From positions 62,001 through 126,000 of the forward strand of contig JANLVI010000012.1 in NCBI GenBank assembly GCA_031363915.1: DNA of 64,000 bases, given 5' to 3'. The translations under genes were made by a program, and so were the position numbers. Source of the DNA: JANLVI01 sp031363915 (GTDB taxonomy: Bacteria; Vulcanimicrobiota; Vulcanimicrobiia; Vulcanimicrobiales; Vulcanimicrobiaceae). Shown here piece by piece: positions 1-8,568 of this stretch (positions within the stretch are counted from its first letter, which is position 1; the number at the start of each line of letters is the position of its first letter). The notes under the pieces were generated by a model that was not told the DNA's origin, made no database searches, and was given only the letters and a program-made list of their open reading frames with translations.

Positions 1-100
1 GTGTCCCGCCCAATTCAGCGACGAAGCCGCGCTTGAAGCCCTTGAGGGCCGCAATCAATGCGATTCCGAGGATCACGACATCCGGCCAGCCGACGCTCAC
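1..100 (-). CDS. CvpA family membrane protein (N-terminal fragment)
   Basis: Partial gene running off the window edge; only 33 residues are visible. The GTG start overlaps the pheT stop in a GTGA tetranucleotide, so the two are translationally coupled. The visible part has a short N-terminal segment, a hydrophobic helix and the motif GFKRGFVAEL, matching the start of CvpA (colicin V production family) proteins, which are small inner-membrane proteins of poorly defined role. A pheS-pheT-(zapA)-cvpA-mutS2 order is known from other bacteria, which supports the call. Only the first helix can be judged here. Confidence 0.6.
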   Translation of the reverse strand, partial: MSVGWPDVVILGIALIAALKGFKRGFVAELGGT

Positions 101-2487
101 CCCCGGATCGTCGCCCCGAAGCGCTCTCGCAGTGTCCCAAGAATCGCCGCGATCGCCCCGTCGGCTTCCGTGTCGGTCATGGTCGCATCGTCGCGTTGGA
201 GGGTCACGCGCACGGCCAGACTCTTCTTGTTCTCACCGATCTGCGCTCCACGATACTCATCAAACACGCGAACGTGCCGCACGAGCGGCGAGTTCGCACG
301 AACGGCAGCGGTAATGTCGCCGGCACTCACGTCCGGTGCGACGACAAGCGCGAGATCGCGTTCGATTGCCGGGAAGCGCGACGCCGCACGATACGTCGTC
401 GCGGCCGCATTCGGCAGCGCATCAAGGAAGATCACGGCCGCACTCACCGCGGCGTTGATTTCGTAGGCGAACGCAAGACGCGGATCGAGCATGCCGACGT
501 AGCCGACGACGACATCCGCGACGTGCAGCGCGGCAGTCTTACCGGGATGCAGCGAGGGATACGTCGCACGTAGAGCCGTCGGTTCGATCCCGCACGTCGC
601 GCGCACGAGCGCGTTCATCTTGCCTTTGAGTTCGAGGAACGTCGGGTCGGTATACGCCGCGTGCTCCGCCTTCGGTTGCGCGAGCACGAACGTTGCGACG
701 CTTGTTTCGCTTGGATCGTTTGCGCCGTCCGCGAAAATGTGGCCGAGTTCGAAGAGCGCGCGTGGTGCGCCGTCGCGTGCGATGAATTCTAACTGCGCGG
801 GCAAGAGTGAGAAGCGCATGTAGCGCTGATCTTCGGAGAGCGGGTTGCGAATCTGAGCGGGCTTGGGCACCTCGATGCCCGCATCGCGCCAGCGCGTCTC
901 GACCGACTTCGCTTGAAGCGCGAGTGCGAAGACTTCGGCAAATCCCAGCGCCGCGCCGGTCGAGGCGATGAGGCGTTCGCGATGAAATTCAGCGCTCGTC
1001 ACCGTTTGTTCGGGGACGGCGGGAATGACAGTCGGTACGCGGTCGTAGCCGACGATGCGGGCGACTTCTTCCACGACATCGGCAGCGATCGTAATGTCGC
1101 TGCGCCACATCGGCACGATCGCATGCAGCATCATGCCCTCGACGGTTGCTTCGAAGCCAAGCGCGTGCAAGGCGTCGATCATTTCTTTATCGCTGACGGT
1201 GAAGCCGAGCAGACGGTCCACTTCGGTCGTGGGAAGTTTGACCACGATCGGAACGCCCGGCGTCTTGCCGAAGCCGCGCGGAATGTGGATGATTCCGCCT
1301 TCTTGTTCGAGCAGGCGCGCGGCACGCGCCGCTCCAAGATCCGCAAGCCCGATCGCAAGATTCTTTTCGTTGCGCGTCGAGGCATCCGTGCGCAGACCGA
1401 GCGCGACGCTCATGCGGCGGATGCGCGCCCCCTCCCAGTTGGCGCTCTCGATGACGAGTTCGCGCGTCGTCTCGGAGACTTCGCTGATTTGGCCGCCTTT
1501 GAGTCCGGCAAGACCCGTCGCTTGCGTCTCGTCTGCGATGAGAAGCGAGGTCGCATCGAGCGTACGTTCTTCACCGTCGAGCGTGACGATGTGCTCGCCG
1601 GGTTTCGCGTCGCGCACGATGATGTGCTTGCCACCGATGTTCGCAAAGTCGAAGAAATGCAGAGGTTGACCGACTTCGAGCATTACGAAGTTTGAGATGT
1701 CGACCAGGTTGTTGATCGGGCGCTGTCCGGCAAGAGCGAGCCGCACGCGCATCCAGGATTTTGCGGGGCGCACGCGCAGTCCCGAGACGCGCTGCGCGAC
1801 GTAACGACGGCAATCGAGGCTCTCGAGCGTCACGCGCACGTCGAGCGAGTCGAACGACGTGTCGACGATCCCCCCGTCGTCATCGACCAGCTGCCCGCCG
1901 TAAGAAACGGAGGTTTCCGGCACCTTTGCGGGTTTTCCGATCGCCGCACCGAGTTCGCGCGCAAGACCGACCATGCACATCGCATCGACGCGGTTCGGTG
2001 TGACGTCGACGTCGAGGACATCGTACTGCAAGCCGAACATCTGCACCACATCCGCACCGAGCCGGCAGGTCTGGTCCAGTTGCATGATGCCGTCTTCGAA
2101 CCACTCGCCCGGCAGGCCGAGTTCTTCTGCGGAACACAGCATGCCCTCGGAATCGATCCCGCGCATCTTGCGCGGTTCGATCTTCATCGTCGGCAACTGC
2201 GCGCCGATCGTGGCAACCGGAATGACTTGACCTTCGGCAACGTTGGTCGCCGCGGTTGCGATCGTGAGCGTCTGCTCGCGTGCGATGTCGATCGTACACA
2301 CTTGCAGCCGGTCGGCGTTGGGATGCTTCTCGAGTTTGACGATCTTGCCGACGACGACGCCGGAGATGTGCGGACGCGTCTCGACCGCATCGACCGGAAA
2401 CCCGATCGCAGCGAGTTGTTCGACGATGGCATTCGTATCGAGATTGAGTTCGACGTAGTCGCGCAGCCACGCGATCGGGGTCCGCAT
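97..2487 (-). CDS. pheT: Phenylalanine--tRNA ligase beta subunit
   Basis: Beta subunit of the alpha2-beta2 enzyme that charges tRNA-Phe in the cytoplasm. The 796-residue length is normal for bacterial PheT. Visible landmarks: the N-terminal MRTPIAWLRDYV start, an EMAP/OB-type tRNA-binding domain at about 40-150 (GKIVKLEKHPNADRLQVC), the B3/B4 editing region in the middle, B5, and a C-terminal ferredoxin-like anticodon-binding domain from about residue 705 (SRFPAIERDLALVV). It lies directly downstream of pheS: the pheS TAA and the pheT ATG share one base (TAATG). The stop overlaps the next gene, so pheS-pheT-cvpA form one operon. Confidence 0.97.
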   Translation of the reverse strand: MRTPIAWLRDYVELNLDTNAIVEQLAAIGFPVDAVETRPHISGVVVGKIVKLEKHPNADRLQVCTIDIAREQTLTIATAATNVAEGQVIPVATIGAQLPTMKIEPRKMRGIDSEGMLCSAEELGLPGEWFEDGIMQLDQTCRLGADVVQMFGLQYDVLDVDVTPNRVDAMCMVGLARELGAAIGKPAKVPETSVSYGGQLVDDDGGIVDTSFDSLDVRVTLESLDCRRYVAQRVSGLRVRPAKSWMRVRLALAGQRPINNLVDISNFVMLEVGQPLHFFDFANIGGKHIIVRDAKPGEHIVTLDGEERTLDATSLLIADETQATGLAGLKGGQISEVSETTRELVIESANWEGARIRRMSVALGLRTDASTRNEKNLAIGLADLGAARAARLLEQEGGIIHIPRGFGKTPGVPIVVKLPTTEVDRLLGFTVSDKEMIDALHALGFEATVEGMMLHAIVPMWRSDITIAADVVEEVARIVGYDRVPTVIPAVPEQTVTSAEFHRERLIASTGAALGFAEVFALALQAKSVETRWRDAGIEVPKPAQIRNPLSEDQRYMRFSLLPAQLEFIARDGAPRALFELGHIFADGANDPSETSVATFVLAQPKAEHAAYTDPTFLELKGKMNALVRATCGIEPTALRATYPSLHPGKTAALHVADVVVGYVGMLDPRLAFAYEINAAVSAAVIFLDALPNAAATTYRAASRFPAIERDLALVVAPDVSAGDITAAVRANSPLVRHVRVFDEYRGAQIGENKKSLAVRVTLQRDDATMTDTEADGAIAAILGTLRERFGATIRG

Positions 2488-3518
2488 TATCCGAGTTGCT
2501 CCAAGAAGGCCGGCGTATTTTCGTAGAAGTCACGAATGTCGCTCATCTCGTACCGCACCATCGCGATGCGCTCGATGCCGAATCCGAACGCCCACCCCGT
2601 GACGACATCGGGGTCGTATCCGACGCTGCGTAAGACGTTGGGATGTACCATGCCCGAACCTCCGAGTTCGATCCAACCCGATCCGCCGCACGTCTTACAG
2701 CCCGACCCCCCGCAGCCCGGACACGTCGTGTCGACTTCAGCGCTCGGTTCGGTAAACGGAAAGAATGATGGCCGGAAGCGCACGGTTTGCGCGGGTCCGA
2801 AGAGCGCGCGGCACATCCCGGTCAGCATCCCTTTGAGATGGCCGAAATTGAAGCCCGCGCCGACGAGCAGTCCTTCGCACTGGTGGAACATGTACGAGTG
2901 CCGCGCGTCGATTGCATCGCGGCGATACGCTTTGCCCGGGACGATGACGGCGACGGGCGGTTGATGCGCGCGCATCGTGCGCACTTGCATCGGCGAGGTG
3001 TGCGTGCGCAGTAAGAGATCGGGGCGCAGGTAGAACGAGTCGAGGCCTTCGCGCGCCGGATGATCGGGCGGAATGTTGAGCGCATCGAAGTTGTTCGCAT
3101 CGGTCTCGATTTCGGGACCGAGGACTACGGCGAAACCGTGGCGTTCGAAGTAGTCCGCGAGTTCGTTCATGATGCGGCGAATCGGATGCAGCGTGCCGAG
3201 GGCCGCGCTCGGCGCCGGGAACGTCACGTCGATCGTCTCATCGAGCGCGGCATCGAGGTGACGGCGTTCGAGCGATGCAAGCGAGCTCTGCAGTTTTGCC
3301 TCGAGCGACTCGACTGCGGCGTTAATCGTTTTGCCTGCTTCGGGCCGGTCGGCCGGCGACAGTTCGCCGATCGACCGCCGAATCAGCGTAATCTCGCCGC
3401 TGCGTCCGAGGAACGCGACGCGCACCTCATCGAGTGTCTTTTCATCGGGCGCTGCGGCGAGCGCGGCTTCGAAACGAATTGCGAGCGCGGAGAGTTTTTG
3501 ATCGAGGTCGGACATCAC
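2487..3518 (-). CDS. pheS: Phenylalanine--tRNA ligase alpha subunit
   Basis: Catalytic alpha subunit, 343 residues, with an N-terminal coiled coil (about 1-90) and a class II synthetase core. Motif 2 lies around YRRDAIDARHSYMFHQCEG, and motif 3 is at the end (FGFGIERIAMVRYEM). Starts GTG (3518) and ATG (3515) are adjacent and no strong Shine-Dalgarno site is visible. An insert at about residues 263-276 holds four cysteines in CxxC...CxxC spacing, a possible zinc knuckle before the GWIE-GGSGMVHP segment. Expression is probably set by the terminator-like hairpin immediately upstream. Confidence 0.97.
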   Translation of the reverse strand: MMSDLDQKLSALAIRFEAALAAAPDEKTLDEVRVAFLGRSGEITLIRRSIGELSPADRPEAGKTINAAVESLEAKLQSSLASLERRHLDAALDETIDVTFPAPSAALGTLHPIRRIMNELADYFERHGFAVVLGPEIETDANNFDALNIPPDHPAREGLDSFYLRPDLLLRTHTSPMQVRTMRAHQPPVAVIVPGKAYRRDAIDARHSYMFHQCEGLLVGAGFNFGHLKGMLTGMCRALFGPAQTVRFRPSFFPFTEPSAEVDTTCPGCGGSGCKTCGGSGWIELGGSGMVHPNVLRSVGYDPDVVTGWAFGFGIERIAMVRYEMSDIRDFYENTPAFLEQLG

Positions 3519-3525
3519 TCGTTGT

Positions 3526-3568
3526 ATCGAAAAAATAAACGTCCGGACCTCTCGGACGGACGTTTATT
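3526..3568 (-). terminator. Intrinsic terminator / attenuator ahead of pheS
   Basis: On the minus strand a perfect 12-bp stem (3557-3568 paired with 3534-3545, loop of 11) runs straight into a T tract and ends only about 15 bases before the pheS start. It sits between the small yqzL-like gene and pheS. It can therefore either end the upstream transcript or act as a pheST attenuator. The upstream element GGGGTGGCGCG (around 3581-3591) recalls the T-box but lacks the ACC. Confidence 0.75.
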
Positions 3569-3605
3569 CACAAGTTGTTCGCGCCACCCCGGCGCACGCG
3601 AAGGG

Positions 3606-3728
3606 CTAGGTCGTCGCTTGGGCCGGATGGAGATGACGATACATCAAGTACGACTTGATCGATCCGGTTTTGGCGAACATTTTCCAGAATAGTTCCGAAG
3701 TGCGCATCGTCGTCGATACCCTTTTCAT
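3606..3728 (-). CDS. YqzL-like small protein (40 aa)
   Basis: Short ORF beginning ATG at 3728 and ending TAG. Its core (SELFWKMFAKTGSIKSYLMY) resembles the YqzL family of Firmicutes, short proteins with an FxWKxFxxTGxIxxYLLxK pattern and no established function. It is 23 bases downstream of a predicted start site and upstream of the attenuator and pheS, so it may share the pheST transcript. No strong ribosome-binding site is seen. Alternatively it is just leader RNA, but the FW/TG/YL pattern and its length argue for a real peptide. Confidence 0.6.
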   Translation of the reverse strand: MKRVSTTMRTSELFWKMFAKTGSIKSYLMYRHLHPAQATT

Positions 3729-3757
3729 CACGTTCCGAGTGGTGTGGTCGCGGGGTG

Positions 3758-3786
3758 AATATAACATAGGGATAGTGCCCCGCCAA
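3758..3786 (-). promoter_or_regulatory. Housekeeping-type promoter for yqzL-like/pheST
   Basis: Minus strand TTGGCG (3781-3786), 17-base spacer, TATATT (3758-3763). The predicted transcript start near 3751 gives a leader of about 230 nt to pheS, containing the small ORF and the attenuator. Upstream are repeated TTGTCAAG-like words (about 3785-3835) that could bind a regulator. Confidence 0.6.
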
Positions 3787-3851
3787 GTCTTGACAACGAT
3801 CATCATTTCGGCGGCTTGACAGGACTTGACAAGAAGCGCGAATCCCAGCCG

Positions 3852-4625
3852 CTATTGGCGTTTTGCATACTCATAGAAGAGGATGCCGCCGGCTACCGCC
3901 GCGTTCAGACTCTCCGTGGGGCCCGCCTGCGGAATCGTGACGGTCAGGTCGGCGTGCGGCAACCACGAACGCACGCCGTGGCGCTCGTTTCCGATCGCGT
4001 AGATACCTCGTTTGGGCAAATCCGCGTCGGCCAAAAGCACGCCGTCGAGCTCGGTCGCGACGATCGGTCGGTTGCTCTCCCGCGCTCCGGCCACCAGCGC
4101 CTCGACGTTCGCCCGCGCAACGGGCAGGCGGAAAAGCGAACCCATCGCCGCGCGCACGACTTTCCCCGAGAACGGGTCGACGCTGCCGCTCCCGAAAATG
4201 GCCCCCGCAAAGCCAAAGGCCTCCGCGGCCCGCAGCAGCGTTCCGGCGTTTCCCGGATCGCAAAGGCCAGCGAAGAGCACGAGCGGCCCCGCAAGGCTAA
4301 GGACGGTGTCGAGCTGCCGCTCGCCCAGCTCGATTGTGGCAAGAACCCCGGTCGGCGTCTCCAAGTCGGAGACTTTTGCGAACAAGCGGTCATTGAGGAG
4401 AAAGATCGGGATCTCGGCAGACTCCAGGTCCGCGACGTACGGGTGATTGAAGCGGCCGCCTTCGGTGAGGTAAATTGCGGTGATTCGGGCTCCGCTCCGT
4501 TCGGCTTCCTCGATGAGCGTCGGCCCCTCGATCGCGACGGTTCCGCTCTCGCGCCGCCCTTTGGCGGTCGCGAGGGCGCGCAGGTCGTCGATGCGCGGGC
4601 TGTGGGCTCCGAGTTCAGTTGGCAC
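3852..4625 (-). CDS. TrmH/SpoU-family RNA 2'-O-methyltransferase
   Basis: A 257-residue SPOUT methyltransferase that would methylate ribose 2'-OH in rRNA or tRNA using SAM. A short N-terminal substrate-binding domain ends near residue 100. The catalytic domain then shows the three family motifs: DPGNAGTLLRAA (motif 1, with N and R), AIGNERHGV (motif 2) and ESLNAAVAGGILFYE (motif 3, SAM knot). GTG start at 4625. The target nucleotide cannot be told from sequence; 23S rRNA RlmB/TsnR-like is most likely. In several bacteria such a gene precedes pheST, as here. Confidence 0.88.
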   Translation of the reverse strand: MPTELGAHSPRIDDLRALATAKGRRESGTVAIEGPTLIEEAERSGARITAIYLTEGGRFNHPYVADLESAEIPIFLLNDRLFAKVSDLETPTGVLATIELGERQLDTVLSLAGPLVLFAGLCDPGNAGTLLRAAEAFGFAGAIFGSGSVDPFSGKVVRAAMGSLFRLPVARANVEALVAGARESNRPIVATELDGVLLADADLPKRGIYAIGNERHGVRSWLPHADLTVTIPQAGPTESLNAAVAGGILFYEYAKRQ

Positions 4626-4675
4626 TTCGCGCTCTTGGCGCTGGACTTTGGCAGGCCTTGCCGAAGGCCGTCCCG

Positions 4676-5050
4676 ATGGAATCCCGTTCGACTCGGTTCA
4701 CGGAAATCGGCTTCATGGCCGCAATCGCACTGCTCGTCGCAATCGGCGGTCAGGTGCTGTTGCATAACCTCCAGCAGTATAAAATCGCGGCGGCCGTGGT
4801 GATCGCGGCGCTGATCCTCGCGACGCTCGCCAACGTGCGCCGCGCGTTCGTCGGCGATCCCGCCCAGATGCGGCTGGGTGTGACCAAACATCTGGCCTAT
4901 CTTTCTGCGGGAGTGCTTGCGCTCTTCGCGGTGCTCGCGCCGGCCAAGTGGGTGTACGGGTCGACCATCGCGGCGATGGAAGTCGCGCTCGTCTTCGACA
5001 TCATTACGATCTTTGCGGCGCGTCCGGCGACGGACGGCGGGCGTTCATAG
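4676..5050 (+). CDS. Small multi-pass membrane protein, unknown function
   Basis: 124 residues from the ATG at 4676; an upstream in-frame start would overlap the divergent methyltransferase and adds a non-hydrophobic tail. Four hydrophobic segments are visible (about 12-30, 38-57, 68-90 and 98-115), so this is an inner-membrane protein with short loops. I recognise no family. Its TAG is followed by AGGAG, the ribosome-binding site of the next gene, so it is probably cotranscribed with the epimerase. Confidence 0.65.
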   Translation: MESRSTRFTEIGFMAAIALLVAIGGQVLLHNLQQYKIAAAVVIAALILATLANVRRAFVGDPAQMRLGVTKHLAYLSAGVLALFAVLAPAKWVYGSTIAAMEVALVFDIITIFAARPATDGGRS

Positions 5051-5057
5051 GAGCGAC

Positions 5058-5939
5058 ATGCGAGTTTTTGTGACCGGTGCGACCGGCTATATCGGCCATG
5101 CGGTGTGCTTGCGTGCGAAGAAACACGGTCACGACGTGATCGGTCTTGCGCGCAGCGAATCGGCGAAAGAAAAATTGCTGCGCGCGGATATCCATCCGGT
5201 GATGGGCGATCTCAACGACGCTGCCGTGCTTGCAGAAATGGCGCACGATTCCGATGCCGTCGTTCATACCGCGTTTGCGATGGAGCCGGGCGGTGTCGAA
5301 CTCGAACGCAAGGCGCTGGAGGCGATGCTGGGCGCACTCGATACGGACCACGAAGCGTTCGTGTATACGAGCGGCCTTTGGGTGTACGGCAGTCGCGGTG
5401 ATGCGATCATCGCGGAAGACGCACCGCTCGCGCCGCTCGATTTGGTTGCGTGGCGACCCGCACATGAAACGTTCGTCCTCGAGTCGGCAAAGCATCACTT
5501 GCGACCGATCGTTATTCGTCCGGGAATCGTGTACGGTGACGGCGGCGGCATCCCGGGCGATATGGTCGAGCAAGCGAAAGCGGGCAAATTGCGCATCGTC
5601 GGCGACGGAAACAATCGCTGGAGCTGCGTGCGCGTCGACGCCCTTGCCGAACTCTACGTGCTCGCACTCGAAGAAGCAGCCGCCGGGAGTGTCTACAATG
5701 CGGTGACGGGCGCCGCGCCGACGTACGCCCAGATCGCGCACGCGGCGTCGCGCGCTGCCGGCGGCGATGGTCGAGTCGACCACATCTCGCTTGAGGACGC
5801 CCGCAAGGTGATGGGCCCCATGGCGGACGCGTCGACATGCGATCTGCAAGCGACCTCCGAGAAAGCCAAGCGCGAACTCGGTTGGGATCCGCATCGTCCC
5901 ACGATTCTCGAGGAACTCTCGAATACGACGGTCGTCTGA
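5058..5939 (+). CDS. NAD-dependent epimerase/dehydratase (extended SDR)
   Basis: 293 residues; the ATG at 5058 is chosen because AGGAG precedes it and the protein then opens directly with MRVFVTGATGYIG, the Rossmann NAD-binding motif. The strand with YTSGLWVYG aligns with the SDR active-site Ser/Thr strand. At the expected YxxxK position the sequence reads RPAHETFVL, so the catalytic Tyr/Lys pair looks replaced, as in some atypical NAD-binding SDRs. Substrate unknown; a sugar-nucleotide or small-metabolite oxidoreductase role is possible. Confidence 0.8.
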   Translation: MRVFVTGATGYIGHAVCLRAKKHGHDVIGLARSESAKEKLLRADIHPVMGDLNDAAVLAEMAHDSDAVVHTAFAMEPGGVELERKALEAMLGALDTDHEAFVYTSGLWVYGSRGDAIIAEDAPLAPLDLVAWRPAHETFVLESAKHHLRPIVIRPGIVYGDGGGIPGDMVEQAKAGKLRIVGDGNNRWSCVRVDALAELYVLALEEAAAGSVYNAVTGAAPTYAQIAHAASRAAGGDGRVDHISLEDARKVMGPMADASTCDLQATSEKAKRELGWDPHRPTILEELSNTTVV

Positions 5940-5949
5940 TCGCATCGTT

Positions 5950-6471
5950 ATGAAGCTTGTCGAATCCGAACGGATCTACGATGGGCGGGTCGTCAACCTC
6001 CGCGTCGATACACTCCAGACGAACGGCCGCACCCATGCCCTCGAAGTGATCGAGCATCGCGGCGCGGTCGTGGTGATCGCGCAACCGACGCCGGATTGCG
6101 TCGTCCTCGTCCAACAGTACCGACATCCGATCGCTTCGATGATCTGGGAACTGCCGGCGGGCGGCATCGACGACGGCGAGACACCGCACGATGCGGCCGT
6201 GCGCGAGTTGCGCGAAGAGACCGGACATCGTGCAACGGATATGCGTGCGCTCTTCGCGGCGTATTCGGCGCCCGGTTTCTGTGATGAGCTGCTGCACTTC
6301 TTCGTGTGCTCGACGTGGACCGAAGGCGCGACGGATTTCGATGAAGGTGAAGATATCACGATGAAGGAGTTCCCGCTCGATGCGGCTTGGTCGATGATCG
6401 AGCGAGGCGAGATTCGCGACGCGAAAACGACGATCGGCATTCTCTTTGCTCTGCGCGAGCGCGGCCGGTGA
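5950..6471 (+). CDS. Nudix hydrolase, ADP-ribose pyrophosphatase type
   Basis: 173 residues. The Nudix box is intact (GG-5-E-7-REL-EETG, with the run VRELREETG, at about residues 75-98). An upstream VVLVQQYRHPI strand and the overall length match NudF-like ADP-ribose diphosphatases, which cleave ADP-ribose to AMP and ribose-5-phosphate with Mg2+. It starts 10 bases after the epimerase stop, and its own TGA overlaps the next GTG by four bases (GTGA). Confidence 0.88.
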   Translation: MKLVESERIYDGRVVNLRVDTLQTNGRTHALEVIEHRGAVVVIAQPTPDCVVLVQQYRHPIASMIWELPAGGIDDGETPHDAAVRELREETGHRATDMRALFAAYSAPGFCDELLHFFVCSTWTEGATDFDEGEDITMKEFPLDAAWSMIERGEIRDAKTTIGILFALRERGR

Positions 6472-6881
6472 CACCGACGCGCGAAGCGATCCTCGCCTTG
6501 CAGCGCATGCTCATGGACGGCGTACGCACCTTCGATGATATCGAGTCGATCGGCGATCATGCGCAGCGCTTTCTCGCAACGGCCGCGGCGCTCGACTACG
6601 TGCTCATGCTCGTCACCGAAACGGCGGGCGTGCGCATCGCCCCCGACGACGCCAAGCGCGCCATCGACGACGGACTCGCGCGCGCTCTCGACGATACGCT
6701 CGCGTTGATCTCGCTGCTGCTCGATGCAAAGGCAACCGATGCCCATGCGTTCTGCAGCGCGCACGGCACGGGCGAGGGCATGCTCACGATGCTCACGGGC
6801 TTCATGCGCGACCCGCAACTTGCGACGAGCGAACGGCGCTTCACGCTCATCGCGATCGCAAACGATCTCTCGACGGCGTGA
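6468..6881 (+). CDS. Conserved hypothetical helical protein
   Basis: 137 residues from the GTG at 6468, which overlaps the Nudix stop (GTGA) and whose own stop overlaps the next gene the same way. The protein is predicted almost entirely helical, with no signal peptide or membrane span and no motif I recognise. The tight coupling on both sides is the best evidence it is real, and implies co-expression with the Nudix enzyme and the hydrolase. Confidence 0.7.
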   Translation: MTPTREAILALQRMLMDGVRTFDDIESIGDHAQRFLATAAALDYVLMLVTETAGVRIAPDDAKRAIDDGLARALDDTLALISLLLDAKATDAHAFCSAHGTGEGMLTMLTGFMRDPQLATSERRFTLIAIANDLSTA

Positions 6882-7765
6882 GCGCGCAGAGTCGACTCGC
6901 GAATTTTCTCGCGGCCCACGACGATGCCGAAGGCTACGTCGATCCCGGGATGCGCTCGCGCCTGCTGTACCGCAGCGATGCAACGCGTGTGGTGGTGCTT
7001 ATGCACGGTCTGACCGCCTCGCCGCGCTCGTGGAAAGATTTCGCCCACGAACTCCGTGACGCAGGGGTGACGGTCGTCGTTCCGCGCCTGCCGCTCCACG
7101 GTCATAAAGAGCGTATGACGGACGCGTTGCTCGAACTCACCGAAACGCAGTTGCACGATTTCACCGATGCGTTGCTCGATGCGATGCTCGCACTCGGTCG
7201 GCCGATCACGTTCGTCGGTCATTCCCTGGGTGGAACGCTTACGCTCGCGCTTGCCCAGCGACGCGCGGAGCTCGAGCGCGCGATCGCCGTAGCGCCGTTT
7301 CTTGGGATCGCGCAGTTTCCGCACCAACTGCACAAACCGGCGTTCACGGTCGTGCGCCGACTCCCGAATTTTTTTCTCTTTTGGAATCCGATCGATCGTG
7401 AAAAACTCAAGCCGGAGTGGGGCTATCCGCGCTATACCTCGCACGCGCTTGCAGTCGGGATCGCGATCGCCGACCGCCTGCGCGCAGATGCAAGCCAGCG
7501 TGCTCATGCAGCAGAGCACGTCGATCTCGTCATCAACCGCAGTGAATCCTCGGTCAACAATCGCACGGTCGTCGAACTCGCGCGGCGCTGGCGCACCCAT
7601 CCCGAATCCCGCGTCTCGCTGCACCACCTAAGCGGCCTGCCGCGTTCGCACGACGTGATCGAACCGCAACGCCGCCGGCCGACGGCATCGCGGGTGCTGC
7701 CGATCTTGCGTAGACTCATACTCGAACCGCTGCCCCAAAGCGAGCGGCGCGTCCACCGTATTTAG
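6878..7765 (+). CDS. Alpha/beta hydrolase, carboxylesterase-like
   Basis: 295 residues. Oxyanion-hole motif VLMHGLTASP near residue 41, nucleophile elbow GHSLGG near 112, and a catalytic His in GLPRSHDV near 255, so the triad looks complete. It resembles serine aminopeptidase/monoglyceride lipase-type hydrolases. GTG start overlaps the upstream gene by four bases. No signal peptide, so cytoplasmic. Substrate cannot be assigned. Confidence 0.82.
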   Translation: MSAQSRLANFLAAHDDAEGYVDPGMRSRLLYRSDATRVVVLMHGLTASPRSWKDFAHELRDAGVTVVVPRLPLHGHKERMTDALLELTETQLHDFTDALLDAMLALGRPITFVGHSLGGTLTLALAQRRAELERAIAVAPFLGIAQFPHQLHKPAFTVVRRLPNFFLFWNPIDREKLKPEWGYPRYTSHALAVGIAIADRLRADASQRAHAAEHVDLVINRSESSVNNRTVVELARRWRTHPESRVSLHHLSGLPRSHDVIEPQRRRPTASRVLPILRRLILEPLPQSERRVHRI

Positions 7766-7779
7766 AACGGGAGGCTTAC

Positions 7780-8568
7780 ATGCCAAGACCTTTGCCGACG
7801 ATCTTCATCGGACATGGAAGTCCGATGAACGCAATACAGAACAACGCGTACACCGAAGCCTGGGCTTTGCTCGGCGCGCGCATTCCGCGGCCGAAAGCGA
7901 TCCTCTGCATTTCGGCGCACTGGTACGTCGAGGGAACGTCGGTGACCGCGATGCCGCAACCGCGCACGATTTACGACTTCGGCGGTTTTCCGCGCGAACT
8001 TCGCGAGGTCGTGTATCCGGCACCCGGCGACATGTCCGTCGCCGAGCGCGTCTGCGATGTGCTCGCGCCGACTCCCGTCGGGCTCGATCACCGTTGGGGG
8101 CTCGATCACGGGACGTGGTCCGTTCTCGTACATATGTATCCGAACGCCGATATCCCCGTCGTACAACTGAGCATCGATGAAACGCAGCCGGCCGCGTTTC
8201 ATTACGATCTCGGCCGCCGCCTAGCGCATTTGCGCGATGAGGGCGTGCTCGTGATCGGCAGCGGCAACATCGTGCATAATTTGGAAACGCTCGCGTGGGG
8301 AACTCCCTCGGTCGCACCGTTTCCGTGGGCGCAGCGTTTCGAAAATCGTGCGCGATCCCTGCTCGATGCGAACGAGCACGAGCCGCTCGTTAATTTTGCC
8401 GAACTCGGTGAGGACGCGCAGTTGTCGATCCCTACACCCGAACACTATCTGCCGCTTCTCTACATCCTGGGTGCGCGGCGTGAGGGCGAGTGCGTTCGCT
8501 ATCCGGTTGAGGGAATCGATCTTGGTTCGATCTCGATGCTCTCCGTCCAATTCGGCGAGATCGATTAG
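7780..8568 (+). CDS. ygiD: LigB-type extradiol dioxygenase (DODA/YgiD family)
   Basis: 262 residues, preceded by GGGAGG. The start MPRPLPTIFIGHGSPMNA carries the first metal-binding His, CISAHWYVEG the second, and GLDHGTWSVL and GSGNIVHNL the remaining conserved histidines of the class III (LigB-fold) extradiol ring-cleaving enzymes related to 4,5-DOPA dioxygenase. Such proteins use Fe(II) or Zn(II) and open catechol-type rings; the natural substrate in bacteria is usually unknown. Its stop overlaps the convergent antiporter gene by four bases. Confidence 0.9.
   Translation: MPRPLPTIFIGHGSPMNAIQNNAYTEAWALLGARIPRPKAILCISAHWYVEGTSVTAMPQPRTIYDFGGFPRELREVVYPAPGDMSVAERVCDVLAPTPVGLDHRWGLDHGTWSVLVHMYPNADIPVVQLSIDETQPAAFHYDLGRRLAHLRDEGVLVIGSGNIVHNLETLAWGTPSVAPFPWAQRFENRARSLLDANEHEPLVNFAELGEDAQLSIPTPEHYLPLLYILGARREGECVRYPVEGIDLGSISMLSVQFGEID

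Noticed and set aside
913..1695. 260-codon plus-strand frame within pheT
   Set aside because: Antisense shadow of a well-supported gene, with no motif.
3541..3640. T-box riboswitch before pheS
   Set aside because: The element GGGGTGGCGCG matches only part of the T-box consensus (the ACC is missing), and the space that should hold stem I with a Phe specifier is occupied by the small YqzL-like ORF. Kept only as a possibility in the findings.
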